A stretch of DNA of 64,000 nucleotides, from the NCBI GenBank assembly GCA_039545275.1, contig BCHS01000002.1, positions 1,302,001-1,366,000 on the forward strand. The letters are read 5' to 3'. The notes under the pieces were generated by a model, which searched no databases, was not told the DNA's origin, and worked only from the letters and a program-made list of their open reading frames with translations. A program made the translations under genes and the position numbers. Source of the DNA: Pseudomicrostroma phylloplanum. Its lineage: Eukaryota; Basidiomycota; Exobasidiomycetes; Microstromatales. Shown here piece after piece: positions 42,989 through 54,509 of the stretch (its first letter is position 1; the number at the start of each line of letters is the position of its first letter).

Positions 42989-44303
42989 CTATTCTGCTCT
43001 GAAGTAGTCGAAAGAAAATCTTCCCTCGCAGACTTGATCTATGGGCCAGATGGGGGGCGGTAGCGAATCCGTATCGCCGACTGTGGCTTTCCTTTGCTTC
43101 ATAGCCCTCTTCTTCTTCGTAGCTTTCTTCAGGCGAATGTGGCGCTGGTCCTCACTGTACCAGCCAGCATATCTCCTGCCACCACTGGTAACAGAAGGCA
43201 GTGGATCTTTAGTCCGAGAAGGTGTCGGACGTCGCTCCTGTCGAGGCCTCAGCACTCTACCTCCTCCACGTTCGATACGCTGCGGGACAAAGGCCATTGG
43301 CAGCTCGTCTTCGTCGCTCCCGAGAGAAGATGCAGAGCGGTGGCATATGTCACATTGACAGTCAGAGCAGATTTGGCATATACCTTCTTCATCATCCTTG
43401 CTGGGCGATGCATGAGCGGCCCAATCATCAGCTTCTGTTGGAGCAGGGCAACTGTAATCTTCTTGCATCATCGGGTGTGGCACGCTGTCCATATGACTGT
43501 AGGATGGATTCAGCGATCGATAGCTGTGAGCATCCCTGAGGATCATTTCACAGCGGTAGGCAATCTCCTCACCTTTCGAACAGTCCATCGGTCGCTGTGA
43601 CTACTTCTCCGTAGGTCAGTGACGACCCTGGCCAACCTACAAGATCAGCCAGATATTGGACATGGTTGACATTCGTAATGGCCGCTTTTGACTGTTCCAG
43701 TGCGCTTGCGGCTGCCGAGACCAGAGATAGCATCGTCAAAGCTGAGTCGGGTGAGCAAGGCCAGGCAACTTGAGGGCACTCGGTGCTTGCATTCCTGCTG
43801 CTGGTGAGACAATCGACCGACTGTCCACATATGCAGAGCTCAGGGACGTTGTCGTACCATTGCGTTGGTGAACTGTGCTCTTGCTCCGCCAGATGTTCTG
43901 AGAGACAAGATGAAGCCGGAACGTCTTGATCGGGTTCAAGATTGCAAGTGTAAGTGATGGGCATCTCGTCGGCTAGAGTCCATTGGGTATGATATGAGAA
44001 GGTCCCCTCAGGCCAGTACACGACGTTGGCAGCAGAAGAATGCTCTGAAGCTGGGCAGGGCTGGAAGAGGTGGGCATGCTCTGGCTGTTGAGAGTGCCAC
44101 TCGCCATCGTCCGAACAATCAGCAGTGATGTCTTGAGGATGGCTGGTCCTTGTGTCGTTGACCGAGCGGGGCTGAGGGAACAGAGTGCTGTAAATTAGCT
44201 CTGTAGATGCTGGAAAGGGCACTACACCTTCCTTCTCCGTATGAGAGAGACGGAGCTCTGGGTGCAGTGTTGTTGGGGAGAAGGCCTGCGTTAGCGTTGC
44301 CAT
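42989..44303 (-). CDS. Unrecognised protein with a compact Cys cluster
   Basis: Exons 44303-43573 and 43496-42989 (AG/GTGAGG to CTACAG, 76-nt intron with a CTGAATC branch-like site) give 412 residues. No known domain was recognised. The second exon holds a dense cysteine motif C-X2-C-X2-C-X-C-X2-C (GICQICSDCQCDICHRS) and then a strongly basic region (RPRQERRPTP, RLKKATKKKRAMKQRK) that could be a nuclear localisation or nucleic-acid-binding segment. The first exon has a scattered CICGQ and a helical stretch near its end (MLSLVSAAASALEQSKAAIT). The start is uncertain: an in-frame ATG at 44408 would add 35 residues, and the region just upstream contains other frames with a plausible donor. The fused frame across the intron is the main evidence that it is a gene. 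Confidence 0.55.
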
Positions 44304-44990
44304 CGTAGCAGCGCTGAGACATGGTATGGCAGGGAAGAAAGAAGAGTAGACGAGTAGACGGAATACCCACAGAGCGGGTCCATTCGTCCGATTGTCGGCC
44401 GGCTGCATTCATGGCTACGACGTCCGTCCGATCGAGTGAGGCACGAGACTCCATAACACTCCTTGCGTCAGTGTCCGCCTTACCCCTTCTTCCGCTACAC
44501 ATTCCGTAGTTACGTGTTTTCCCATGGAGACCAATCAACTCCCGCATCGCCTCAATGCCCGCTCCAGAACGATTCAGGAGCAAAGAGCAAAGGAGCAATC
44601 GCACATCCTTACACCCAGATCTGCCTGAGCAGTCATTTCCTGTGCCCCCTTTCCGGTCCGACCCGACGCCGAAATCTCCGAATGAGCCTCCAGCGTGGGT
44701 CCACGCTTGGGGTGGTGGCCCCAGAGGCAGAGTTGGAGAATTCGAACGCGGTTCGATCATGCTTGTTGTTTCTATTGAAATGGCGGCGGAGCCGAGGCAT
44801 GAAATGGAGTTCGGACCTTGATGTTGAGCTGGGATGGTGCAATACAGAAGACAGTCGTCAAGACGGGCTATCGACGGAGGGAAGGCGGGAGCGGGCAAAG
44901 GGGAGTGACAAGCAAGAAAGATGGAAAGGGGTGGAAGAAACGGGTGATGAACGCTATCCAAGAATGTGCCAGTCGAGGACCAAATTGCCT
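44304..44990. other. Intergenic region upstream of the Cys-cluster gene
   Basis: 687 bp holding the leader of the Cys-cluster gene and the 3' UTR of the SAPS gene. No other gene is supported, although alternative upstream exons of the Cys-cluster gene may lie here. Confidence 0.45.
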
Positions 44991-47900
44991 TCAGTCGTCC
45001 TCTAAGGCGCTCTCACCGCTTCCTTCCTTTTGTTCCTCCGCAAGCTGAGCCAGCGCCACATCGTCCAGCGGCACGCTGACGGTGCTTCCATCGCTGAGCT
45101 TCCTGATCAACATACCGTCTTTCACCTCTGTGTCCTTAGACGAGACGCCTGGGCCCATCGGCTCTCCCTCGTCCACGGCCTGGGCTGCGGAAGGATCAGT
45201 AGATCCGGAACCAGCAGATGATGAAGCTCGGCGGCGACCGGTAGCAGGGAAGCCAGTGCTTGAGGAAGAGCCTGCCCCGCTGCTGCGACGTCGTTGGAGC
45301 GAGGCTGCAGAAGCTTGTGCGATACGGTACGATGTGGCATCGGACAGATCCACGAAAGGGTAATGCTCATCGGAAGGGGAAGTTGCCTCGCCATCCTCGT
45401 CCTCGCCGCCAGTCGCAGAATCGTCCAAAGCAGATCCGTCTCCTGGCGAATTAGATCGGTCAAAGGCAGAAGCAGCCCAGTCTGCGGATGTCAGAGGTTG
45501 ACTTGCAGAGGACTGGAAATCAAACTTGGACGTTGAGGAGATGCCACCTCCTTCAGAAGCGGAAAAGGGACCCCACTCGTCATCATCGTCATCTTGATCC
45601 TCGTGAACCTTGGTCGTAGCAGTGACCGAAGCGCTGCTAGCTCCTCCTGGCTGGAAGGCGTCGGCAAAGCCAGAGCTCCTCGGATCTTGGGTGAGCCAGC
45701 TGGCTTCCTCATCTGAGTCATCATCGTCAGAGCTTGTACCCCCCATCTGAGCAGAGAGGTAATTAGCAAACGTCTCATTGTCGCCAGATTGTCCGACGCC
45801 AGCACCGTTCCTGCCTCCGTCGTCGTCGCTTCCACTACCTTGAGCAGAGGCGCCTCCGAAACCGAAGCCTCCTGTCATGGGCTTGCCGCCCGCCAAGGGA
45901 GCCGACTCCTTTTCGCGATTCTCCTTCAAGCTCTCATTGACGAACTCATCCCAGGCAGGTTGAGGAACCGAGCTAGAGACGGCATCGCCAATTTCTTGAG
46001 GGTATCGCTCTAAGAGCTTCACTGTCTCTTCCGCAATGAGGTTCAGATGACCCATGTAGCCAAGCCTGATCCTGCGTGGGCCCTTTGTCGAGTCATTGTT
46101 GCGCTGCTGACCCTCGAGGATCTTCTCCGGCAGTCGACCCTTTTCGAACACTGCAACCGTCAGCTTGCGATTGAGACCTGCATCCATTCTACCATTGAAG
46201 CATTGCTGGAGGATGTCGTATACCACATTGTGGAAGAAGTTGTTCCATGGGTACTCAAAGAAGAGGGAGAGTATAGTAGGGATGACATCGCAGTCGAGGA
46301 ACTTCTTCTTGAGGAGGTCACCCACGACTTGCTCCGCTGAATCGCTCATCGGAGACGGAGGCTCTGAGTGCTGTGGTGTTGTGAGGTTGGCCAGAGACAT
46401 GGACGATAGGGCCGAACGAATGCTCTTGGCGTCCTCTGCCAGAGCCGCTGCCTCTCCAGCTTGCGGATGATCCGACTCGGGCGTACTCTCGGGGGCCGAT
46501 GCCTCATCTGCGAAGGGATCGCTTTCCGCTTGACCGGACTCAGTGACACCACCAGCATCGTCTTCACTGGCTCCCGCTGTCGATGCCTGCCGAGCATGCC
46601 GCCCTTGTGGCGTAGCTGAAGGTGGCTTGCCGTCGCTTGATGGCATCGATGATTCACCATTGGCACCAGAAGAAGGTGAAGCCGGCTCCTCTGCCGATGC
46701 AGCGACGATCCCGGGGGTATCCGAGGTGTCGTCGGCATCAGCGCCTTGCAATGTCCTGGCAAGGACTTGCAACCCTTGGATACCTCCTTGCAGAACGCCG
46801 CTAGAGGAGTAGTGAGGTCCATCGCCAGCAGGCCGATTGAGCAGTGCCATGTTCGAGCAATGTAACAGCTCAGCGTAGAGCTCAGCGATGCGATACCGCT
46901 CGAACGACAACGCGTTGACTTTGCCCAACGTCGTGAGAATCTGATTTTGAGCTGAGCTTGGTCTCTCTATCAAAGCCTGGAACTCTGATAGACGCTCGCA
47001 CAGAGCGGTCAGCATAGGGCCAAGATGGACAATGCCCAGCTTGTCTGTCATCTCCAGCATTGCCTCCTCCATACCCTCCATCTCCTCTTCCTCCTCGTCC
47101 TTCTCCCCCTCTTCTGATGATGCAGGTGCTCCGCCTTCTGATGCTGCACTGCTGCCTGTGGCTCCCGCTTCAGAGCGAGCTTGGGCCTTCTTGGCAGCAA
47201 TTTCCTGCTGACGCTGCAGTAGATGCGACCGAAGCGCGTGGAAGAGATGCTGCTCGAAGTAATCACTGTTGTTCTTCCGTATCAGCTCAATGAAGATGCC
47301 AATGCCAGTGATAAGGGACGAGCTGCTCGTCTCGCGAGTGATCGGGTTTTGAGGAGCTGACACAGGCGGAAAGAAGTTCGTTGGCCTAACAGTCGCAGTC
47401 GAGTCCCGATGTGCTGCTCCATGAGGGTCGAATGCTGGTGTCAAACTTGGGTTGAGAGGCTGCGGATCCGTATCGTCTGCATCGTCGATCGCTGAGCTTT
47501 CGTCGAGGGCTGAGAAGCTACTCGGTACAGGCTTCGTGGTCCTTGTTCCGAAGGTCAAGACGTCATCCTCTTCGCCTGCGTCTTCGCTCTGCTGTTCGGC
47601 CGCTGTCCGCTCATCAGCGGCCGTGGACAGTTTTTGCGTGAGCTCAGATCCATGTGCTGAGTCTAACATGAAAGATACCATCTTCCTGACCATTGGCTCG
47701 CTGGCGAGCTCCCGGACAAGCTTATTCTGCACGCCCATAACCTGTTCCTGACCGCCAAAGGAAGTCGAATTGCCATAGCCAAAGGCGTCCTGACCAGAAG
47801 TCATTCCCGCAGGCGAGGGAGCCGAGAGGGCGATGATGGCTTTGAGCAGTTCAGATACCGTATTGTGCAGGTCTATTGAGTACTTGGGAGAGAGGAGTTC

Positions 47901-48943
47901 CACCATCTTGGGGATCAGGTCATGACTCGACAGCCACTGGAAGGAGATCAGAGGACGAAGCAAGTGTATAACGTCAGTCCCCGTAAAATGCTTAATCGAA
48001 GGACCAAATCTATCGTACTTACTTCAATCACGCCAGCGGCTGGAAGTGTTTGCTCGCAAGATATAATCCGATACAGCAGGTCGACTGCTGCTGGTGTCTC
48101 AAGATGAGCTACAAACCGCTCTACTATCCGAGGGAGGTCACGGATATATGCCAGCATCTCCCTGGGCTTCTTGTCCAAGAATACCCCATTGACCTTCGCC
48201 CAGTACCCTGCAAGAACACTCTTGCCCGGGCCGTTATCTGTAGCTCGGATCACAGTTGCACTGTCTTCATGATTTGACTCCGCCAAAGAGGACGAGGAGG
48301 AAGACTTGCCATCCCGGCTGCCCAACCTGAAGCCCGGCTTGTCGGTGCTCTTTTCCCCAGGTAGCTGCTTGCCCGGAGGGACAGGTGATGCAGATGGAGA
48401 TCCGGCTAGGAGAGGATGAGAATGATGAGGCTGAGGGGGCTGAACATGACCTGGTTTCGAGTGCAGTATTGCGTTCCAGAAGGGGTCTAGCAGGTCCTCG
48501 GGGTTGGCTAGGACAGTCTCCACAATTGCAAAGATCTCACTCGACAAGACCTCGGAGGCAACGTATGGATATCTGTAGGTAGTGAGAGGTCCAGATGCAG
48601 CGGTGGTCATCAGTAAACGATCGCTGCCGAGATCAGGAGCTCTAGGCCTCCCCAAAGCCTCAGCTCCCTGCCTTAGTTGGTCTTCCTTCAGTACTCACTT
48701 GAACCGGACCTTTTCCTCCCATTCCTTGCCGCCTGATCCCGAGACCTCTGCTACTCCCACTACATGCTCAAATAGCCTCTTGATAATCCTCTTTTGTGAC
48801 AAGAAGTCTACTAGCTTGCCGTTCTGAGCTTTGCATTCTTGTAGGAGGTCGTCTTCGTCCAGTAGCTCCTCGATTGTGAGATTGGACTTTTCGAGGAGTG
48901 TATCGAGCGTCGAGGTCGATGCAAAGCCGAAGCGCCAAAACAT
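44991..48943 (-). CDS. SAPS-domain regulatory subunit of Sit4/PP6 phosphatase
   Basis: Exons 48943-48699, 48572-48023 and 47936-44991 give 1,246 residues. The N terminus is typical of Sit4-associated proteins (SAP155/185/190, human PPP6R): MFWRFGFASTSTLDTLLEK, LTIEELLDEDDLLQECKAQN, KLVDFLSQKRIIKRLFEHVV, then across the splice KYPYVASEVLSSEIFAIVE. Further SAPS blocks are GYWAKVNGVFLDKKPREML, FVAHLETPAAVDLLYRIISC, WLSSHDLIPKMVELLSP, DCDVIPTILSLFFEYPWNNF and FHNVVYDILQQCFNGRMD. Acidic, Ser-rich disordered segments separate them, and the tail (about the last 300 residues) is low-complexity. These subunits direct the PP6-type phosphatase in G1 progression and nutrient signalling. All splice junctions restore conserved sequence. 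Confidence 0.93.
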
Positions 48944-49521
48944 GGCGAGCAGATGGCAAGGATCAGGAGAGCCTCAGTCGCAGGCTTGTAGACCTCCCGA
49001 CGACTGTGCGATGCTGTATTTGTATGATGAAGCAGCCCGAACAGGATGGCAGTGAGGTGAGGTGTTCCGCTCGAGGCGACCAGCGAGCTCCGGCGGCGCG
49101 AAGAGGTCCAGGCGGAAAGAGCGGACGCGAGGTGAGTCTGGACTGCCCTTGATGATGGTGGGGAGCGCTGAGCAAAGGTAGACGAGGCGATGTGTAAGAT
49201 GGAGAGGACGTCGTGAGGAGGAGAAATGCAGCCTCGAGCTTAGCACAGGGGAAGATGGGTAAGATCAGACGACACGGCAAGAAGGAGTGAAGGCCGATAC
49301 GGCGACGAGAAGTCCTGTGCGCGGAAGCAGACGTTGGGGCCACCTCTTCCGTTCCTCGTACCACCTCCATGGCGATGACAACGCGAGCGCGAACGAGTCC
49401 AGACATGCGCTGAGGTACGACAGTCCAGCAGTCCCGAACCTCTGATCGAGCCTCAAATCTACTCCAATCCTGCCCTTCAGCCTTGCACTCGGGCATCAGG
49501 GTGACTGGTGCTTTCAGAACG
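48944..49521. promoter_or_regulatory. Divergent promoter of the SAPS gene and the MAK32-like gene
   Basis: 578 bp. Several frames are open on both strands but none has a domain. No repeat or TATA element stands out. Confidence 0.35.
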
Positions 49522-50838
49522 ATGGCGGCTGTACCTATAATGCCCTCCGTGGGCACGCTGGGAATGTTCATCGTAGACACGTTCAGATTCATCGACGAGG
49601 CAGGCATCGATCATGGCGACGGAGGTAGAGGCGAGGTACTCGGGGGCGGAGGTCTATACTGTGCCATTGGGGCGAGGATCTGGCTGCCACCTTCCGAGGT
49701 GCTGGCAGTCATTGACCGAGGCAACGACTTTGCGGCTTCCGGTTACCAAGCAACGTTAGATCACTACGCTCAAAGCTCCTCTCCGTCATCCTCGTCTTCT
49801 CGGAGCGCACTGTGGAAGTGGAGAGACCGCAAAGATGGGACAACAAAGGCAGTGAACGTCTACCGCGGCGAGCAGCGCGACTTCGAGTATCTCACGCCCA
49901 AGCTGCGATTGGATCCGATCGATCTGGCCGACGGCGAGACCGGACAGCTGCCACGGTATCTGCACGCAGTCTGCTCTCCAGATCGTGCATGGGTCATCTG
50001 CGATCAAGTAGACGAACTGGACCTTAAGGCTTACGGGCGCAAAGGCGTGACACAGATCTGTTGGGAGCCCATACCCGACTCGGCAAAACCCGAGAACCTC
50101 GACGAATGCTTAAAGGTCATGGCGAGAATTGCAGTCTTATCGTAAGTATTTGCTTTGAACTACTCTGCTTCGAGACACTCCTCTAACCACCATCTTCGGA
50201 CCCCTCTCTCTACAGACCCAATCACGAAGAAGCGGCTTCATTTCTGTCTTTGGATCAGTCACTCGTCGCCGTGCCGGTAGCTGGCGTTTCACCGGAGCAA
50301 TCGGCAGTATGCAGGGCTTCTCACCTCCAGCATCTGGCCTATTCATTCAGAAAGCGTTTCCTGAACACAACAGGTGCAGAAAGCGAGCAATGCCCGCTCA
50401 TCGTCATCAGAGGAGGCGCTGCTGGCTCGACCGCCCTTCAGACTGGAGCAGGAGGTCAGATAATCTCAGCTTCGATCCCGGCCTGGCATACGAATAGCGA
50501 GGTCAGCAAAGTCGTCGATGTCACGGGTGGTGGTAATTCGTTCTTTGGGGGTTTTATGGCTTGGATAGCAACGAATCCTCTAGACGCAACTCAGACGGTA
50601 GAAGAGGGGCAGGCCTGGCTGCGAGAGGCCCTTTGCCGCGGTGCAGTATCTGCTTGTGAGTAGCTCCCTCCCCAGACCGTTTCGACCTGCCGCTGACTGA
50701 GTGCGACCTTCCTTCCGTACAGCTTTCATCATTGAGCAGCTGGGCCTCCCCACTCTCGACTACAAGACAGGCGCGACGGAGAAGTGGAATGGTCAATCAG
50801 CGCACGAGCGCTTGGGAAGATACCAGAAAGAGCAGTAG
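49522..50838 (+). CDS. MAK32: PfkB-fold sugar-kinase homologue, MAK32-like
   Basis: Exons 49522-50141, 50216-50655 and 50723-50838 give 391 residues. The start region MPSVGTLGMFIVDTFRFID, followed by GGGGLYCAIGARIWLP, matches Mak32, and the PfkB C-terminal signature reads VDVTGGGNSFFGGFMAWI from about residue 307. Classical PfkB kinases have DTxGAGD with an Asp catalytic base. Here the motif is DVTGGGNSF, with Asn in place of the catalytic Asp, as in Mak32, so kinase activity is doubtful. Mak32 is known in budding yeast for maintenance of the L-A dsRNA element; its biochemical role is unclear. The ATG at 49522 is chosen over an upstream TTG. It converges with the WBP11-like gene, 59 bp apart. 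Confidence 0.85.
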
Positions 50839-50897
50839 CTTTAGACTAGACCATCAGACAATGAGATTTCTTGCAAGTGTAACGGTACATTGGTACA

Positions 50898-52691
50898 TCA
50901 AGCACCGCCAATGCTTTGCAGCCACTTCTCATAGTCACCGTCCGCCACCTTCTTGGGCTGAGCAGATCCTGGCATCTGAGCCTTCAGGGCCTCGACAAGA
51001 TTGACCCGACCCTTGGCAGGCACTGCTTTGCTGACAGTGGCCCCTGTGATAGCAATTGCAGGAGAAACTTCCTCCCGCTCCCGGTTGTCGGGGTCGGTCT
51101 CGTCCAGCCTCACGCCTGCCTCGTCTGTACCTTCATCGTCTGACCCGTCCTCCTCGTCGGAGTCGTAGTAGCCAACAAGAGAGGGCATGGCAGGGGTCTT
51201 CTTCGCCGCTTTCGTAGCAGGAGGAGGAGAGGGCCCTGTCAAGGCTGCCCCGGGTCCCGTGGGCCCTTCTTGTATGGTAGGAACGTAAGCTTGGGCAGCC
51301 TGTAAAGAGACTTCGGGTTCTCTTCTCTCCTCTTCCTCTTCGTCCATCTGTTCCTCGTCCCGGGTATACGCTTCCTGCTGAACTGCTTGCGCGCTCGCAA
51401 TTGCCACACTGCTATTCTGCTCGCCCTCTTCATCATCTCCAACGTCTGGGTTGGCTCTGATCCCTCTACTCAAACCCGCCATCTTCGCCTTCTGCTGCGC
51501 CTTGGACTTCTGCTTCCTCACTGAAGGCGGAAGGAACGTCACTGCCTCTTTCTTGAGGTCTCGAAGCTGAGGAGCTGAGCTGATGGTCGCTGAGGGAGCC
51601 GGAGCGCTAGGCTGACTTATTGAGGGTGCCGCAGATACCGATGCTGGAGTACCTGACCGAGCAGCGGAGGGCCCAGTCGGGGCGTCCGGGGGTGGCCGAG
51701 GCCTGGCGGCTGACAAAGCTGCTCCACTTGCTGGTCCAGCAGGGTGAGCAAATCCGGGCGGAAGAGGTGGTCGAGGTTGGGGACGAGCATAGGGGTGACC
51801 CGGCCGGGGCACTGGACGCATCATAGGACCTTGTGAGACTTGAGGGGGATATGGCGGGCGATTCATAATCGGCCCTGGTCCTGCACGGTGAGGACCCGGA
51901 TAACCACCCACGGAAGACGGCGGCGGGGGCCGGCTCCCGTACGGAGGTGGACCATTGTAGGTGCCGAAAGGCGGCTGCATGTGTTGCTGTGGCTGTGGTG
52001 GAGGTCTCGGAAGTGAGGTGGCGGAAGGAGGAGGTCCAGATGGCATCACGATGTCGTCGTCGTCAACATCATCGCTATCGTCATCGGAAGCGTTGGCAGC
52101 TTGATTTGAGGTCGAAGGAGGAGGCCCCGCGGGCATCATGATACCATCGTCATCGTCATCGCTCTCGACTGCTTCGTTGGGTAGAGATCCACCTACTGAG
52201 GGCAGCGGAGGCTGAGCGGGCAGCTGACTGCTTGAAGCCCACTCATGCGGTGGCTTCTCAGCGTATGGCATACCGGGAGGCGGCGCGCCCCAAGGGTTGA
52301 AGACAGGATGGTAGTAGACGCTCCTCTCCGGAAAGCGAGGCTTCCCGTCAGGCCTGAAAAGGCCTCTACCATGGTCACTAGCCTCCTCGGTCTTCTGCTC
52401 CTGCGAATGTGGGTATATGAACTTCTTATGCTCGGGATGCTTCTCCAGGTACTTGTCCTTGGCCTCTTTTGCTTTCTTCAGCTCGCTCCTCAGGGCTTCT
52501 AGTTCAGGCCCTGTCTTTCCGGATCGTTCCAGCTGCCTGATCTCATTCTCGAGTGTACTGGTGTCCTTCTTGACTAGGGCATGCTCTCGCACGGCTTCCC
52601 GGTCGGCCTTGTTCTTCTTGAGCTCCCTTTGACGAGCCGCTTTGCGAGCTGCATCTGCAGGATTGGCGGACAAGCCGTTTTTCTTCCCCAT
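50898..52691 (-). CDS. WBP11-like splicing factor
   Basis: A single exon of 597 residues. The N terminus is the WBP11 domain: MGKKNGLSANPADAARKAAR, QRELKKNKADREAVREHALV, ENEIRQLERSGKTGPELEAL and then a basic helical stretch to FIYPHSQ. The middle is extremely Pro-rich (MPPGPPPS repeats, PPPPSSVGGYPGP), offering WW-domain ligands, and is broken by acidic DDDDDG blocks. The end contains LRDLKKEAVTFLPPSVRKQK and a C-terminal LVEALKAQMPG. Human WBP11 binds the WW domain of PQBP1 and is a late spliceosome component. The start ATG at 52691 is preferred over an in-frame ATG-like codon four codons upstream. It is divergent from the J-protein gene, also a splicing factor. Confidence 0.83.
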   Translation of the reverse strand: MGKKNGLSANPADAARKAARQRELKKNKADREAVREHALVKKDTSTLENEIRQLERSGKTGPELEALRSELKKAKEAKDKYLEKHPEHKKFIYPHSQEQKTEEASDHGRGLFRPDGKPRFPERSVYYHPVFNPWGAPPPGMPYAEKPPHEWASSSQLPAQPPLPSVGGSLPNEAVESDDDDDGIMMPAGPPPSTSNQAANASDDDSDDVDDDDIVMPSGPPPSATSLPRPPPQPQQHMQPPFGTYNGPPPYGSRPPPPSSVGGYPGPHRAGPGPIMNRPPYPPQVSQGPMMRPVPRPGHPYARPQPRPPLPPGFAHPAGPASGAALSAARPRPPPDAPTGPSAARSGTPASVSAAPSISQPSAPAPSATISSAPQLRDLKKEAVTFLPPSVRKQKSKAQQKAKMAGLSRGIRANPDVGDDEEGEQNSSVAIASAQAVQQEAYTRDEEQMDEEEEERREPEVSLQAAQAYVPTIQEGPTGPGAALTGPSPPPATKAAKKTPAMPSLVGYYDSDEEDGSDDEGTDEAGVRLDETDPDNREREEVSPAIAITGATVSKAVPAKGRVNLVEALKAQMPGSAQPKKVADGDYEKWLQSIGGA

Positions 52692-52933
52692 CTTCACACT
52701 CAAGATGTGGCTGAGACGGGTCGTCGGTGGGCAAGACCTTGAGGGGGGGAGGGGGACGTGGTAGGAAGGTATGGAACGGAAGCAGCGAAATCACGAAGCA
52801 CTTCCGTACGCGGAAAGGGAGATTCCAGCTTTTCCCTTAGCCGAGCTACCATTCTCCTTTGCCACTCATCACTTGTCCAGACCATACATCCGGCGCCTAC
52901 TGCTGTGCGATCTCTCGACTCGCTTCTTGAGCC

Positions 52934-54142
52934 ATGTCGTCAAACTCGGAGCTGAGTCTGACTGACGCTTTTGCGCTTCTTAAGCTTCCCTCGACCGCGT
53001 CAGCCAGTGATATCCGCAAGTCTTACCGCACCCTCTCCCTCCTGTATCATCCTGATAAAGCAAAGGATGTCTCTGCAGAGATTGCCTCGGATCGGTTTCA
53101 TAACCTGCACAAGGCGTATGAGCTTCTCTCTGATCCCATCGTGCGGGAGAAGCTCGCTAGACAGGCTGCAGAAGAGGACAAGCGCAAAGAAAGGGTGGGA
53201 AAGTTCGAACAGGAAAGGAAGAAGATGAGCGAAGCCTTGGAGCAGAGAGAGCGAGAAGAAGGTCAGCGGCGGAGGAAGGAGCAAGAAACATTGAGGCAGC
53301 GAGACTCGGACCTTGAGAGGCTGAAAGAGGAGGGCCGAAAGATGAGGGAGGCCAAGGGCCGGGCGCGGACAAAGCAGCTAGAAGAAGACGCGGTGAAGCT
53401 TAGACTGGCCAAGCAAGAAGCAGAGGATGCTAGCAGAGCTAGAGCAGCTCAGGACTCAATCAGTGACCCAGAGGAGCCTTCTCTCGGTCCACTGGATACT
53501 ACTGTCCGCCTGCTCTATCCGACCTCGCTTCATCAAGCCCTATCCACCTCTCTAGGCACCATTCTCACCTCTCACTTTGGCGGCCTCGTCAACCTGCGCT
53601 TCACGGTCCCTCAGGAAACCGGCGAGACCCTACCATCGAACAAGCGCAAGAGGCTCAACGAGGTGACCTGCTTAGCCACATTCGAAAAGGTCGCTTCGGC
53701 TCTCCGCCTCGTAGAGGGAAGCTCTGACTTCAGATTGGCTGAGGTAGTATCCGCAACAGGCAGCGCCGCAGAGCAGCTGGACCAGATTTGGGTCGATTGG
53801 GCAGCTGCAAAAGATCTCGCAAGGAAGAGGAAAGAGGCAAAGAAGAAGGGCATCGGTTCGGCAGAGGCCATAGAAGTGGAGCGTCCTGCCGGCGCCAGGC
53901 TGGGCGAGCCAGCGAGAGTCACTTGGTGGCGGTCTCACGCCCCTGAAAGGCTCGCTGATATAACCGCAAACAGCCTCTCGGCTAGCCGCGCAGGTAAATC
54001 GGGTCCAGGAGGTCCACCCAACCAACGGTCAACCACGACGGGAGCAGCAGACTTCGAGTCAGATGTGCTGCGCCGAGCGATGGAGGCAGCAGAAGCGAAG
54101 AAGAGTAAAGCAGCACAGGAAGGCATCTCAGATACGACGTAA
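52934..54142 (+). CDS. Cwc23/DNAJC17-like spliceosomal J protein
   Basis: A single exon of 402 residues. The J domain occupies about residues 8-75: LTDAFALLKLPSTASASDIR, KSYRTLSLLYHPDKAKD with the invariant HPD at 39-41, and FHNLHKAYELLSDPIVREKL. A long charged coiled coil (about 77-180) follows, then an RRM-like region (about 190-270: TTVRLLYPTS, LVNLRFTVPQ, VTCLATFEKVASALRLVEG) and a disordered tail with ARVTWWRSHAPERL. This J-coiled coil-RRM order is that of DNAJC17/Cwf23/Cwc23, an Hsp70 co-chaperone of spliceosome disassembly. No intron is needed. Confidence 0.88.
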   Translation: MSSNSELSLTDAFALLKLPSTASASDIRKSYRTLSLLYHPDKAKDVSAEIASDRFHNLHKAYELLSDPIVREKLARQAAEEDKRKERVGKFEQERKKMSEALEQREREEGQRRRKEQETLRQRDSDLERLKEEGRKMREAKGRARTKQLEEDAVKLRLAKQEAEDASRARAAQDSISDPEEPSLGPLDTTVRLLYPTSLHQALSTSLGTILTSHFGGLVNLRFTVPQETGETLPSNKRKRLNEVTCLATFEKVASALRLVEGSSDFRLAEVVSATGSAAEQLDQIWVDWAAAKDLARKRKEAKKKGIGSAEAIEVERPAGARLGEPARVTWWRSHAPERLADITANSLSASRAGKSGPGGPPNQRSTTTGAADFESDVLRRAMEAAEAKKSKAAQEGISDTT

Positions 54143-54509
54143 AGAGGTACTTATGGGCCTTAGCCAGTCTTTGTCACGACACCTTGTACTATACTATGCA
54201 CTCAATGATACCCGATCCTGTTCGCGCTTAGTAAGCTCACGGCCCCCACTCGCGACAATTCACGACCGGGCGCCACGGAAAGGGCGACGCGACTTGAGAG
54301 GGCGCGTCGCTCCTCACAAGGCGCTCTTTGCTTATTGTGCGTCCGCCCCATCACTTCGAAGGCAACATACATCCCGGCGCCCCCTGGTACCCACTTATTG
54401 ACTTTACTGACATAAGTCCTGGGCCACAGTCACTCACAGCTGTTGCTGCCATCTAGCTCGGCTGAGCTCGCTAGTATCCACCAGTGGCCAAGCTAGAGCT
54501 CTACCCACC
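54143..54509 (+). promoter_or_regulatory. SMC1 promoter with ACGCG inverted pair
   Basis: 367 bp between the J-protein stop codon and the SMC1 start. It contains the inverted repeat GCGACGCG (54284-54291) and CGCGTCGC (54303-54310) with an 11-bp spacer. Each arm includes the ACGCG core recognised by MBF-type G1/S regulators in other fungi. The site is about 200 bp upstream of the ATG, a suitable distance, but its function is inference. Confidence 0.4.
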
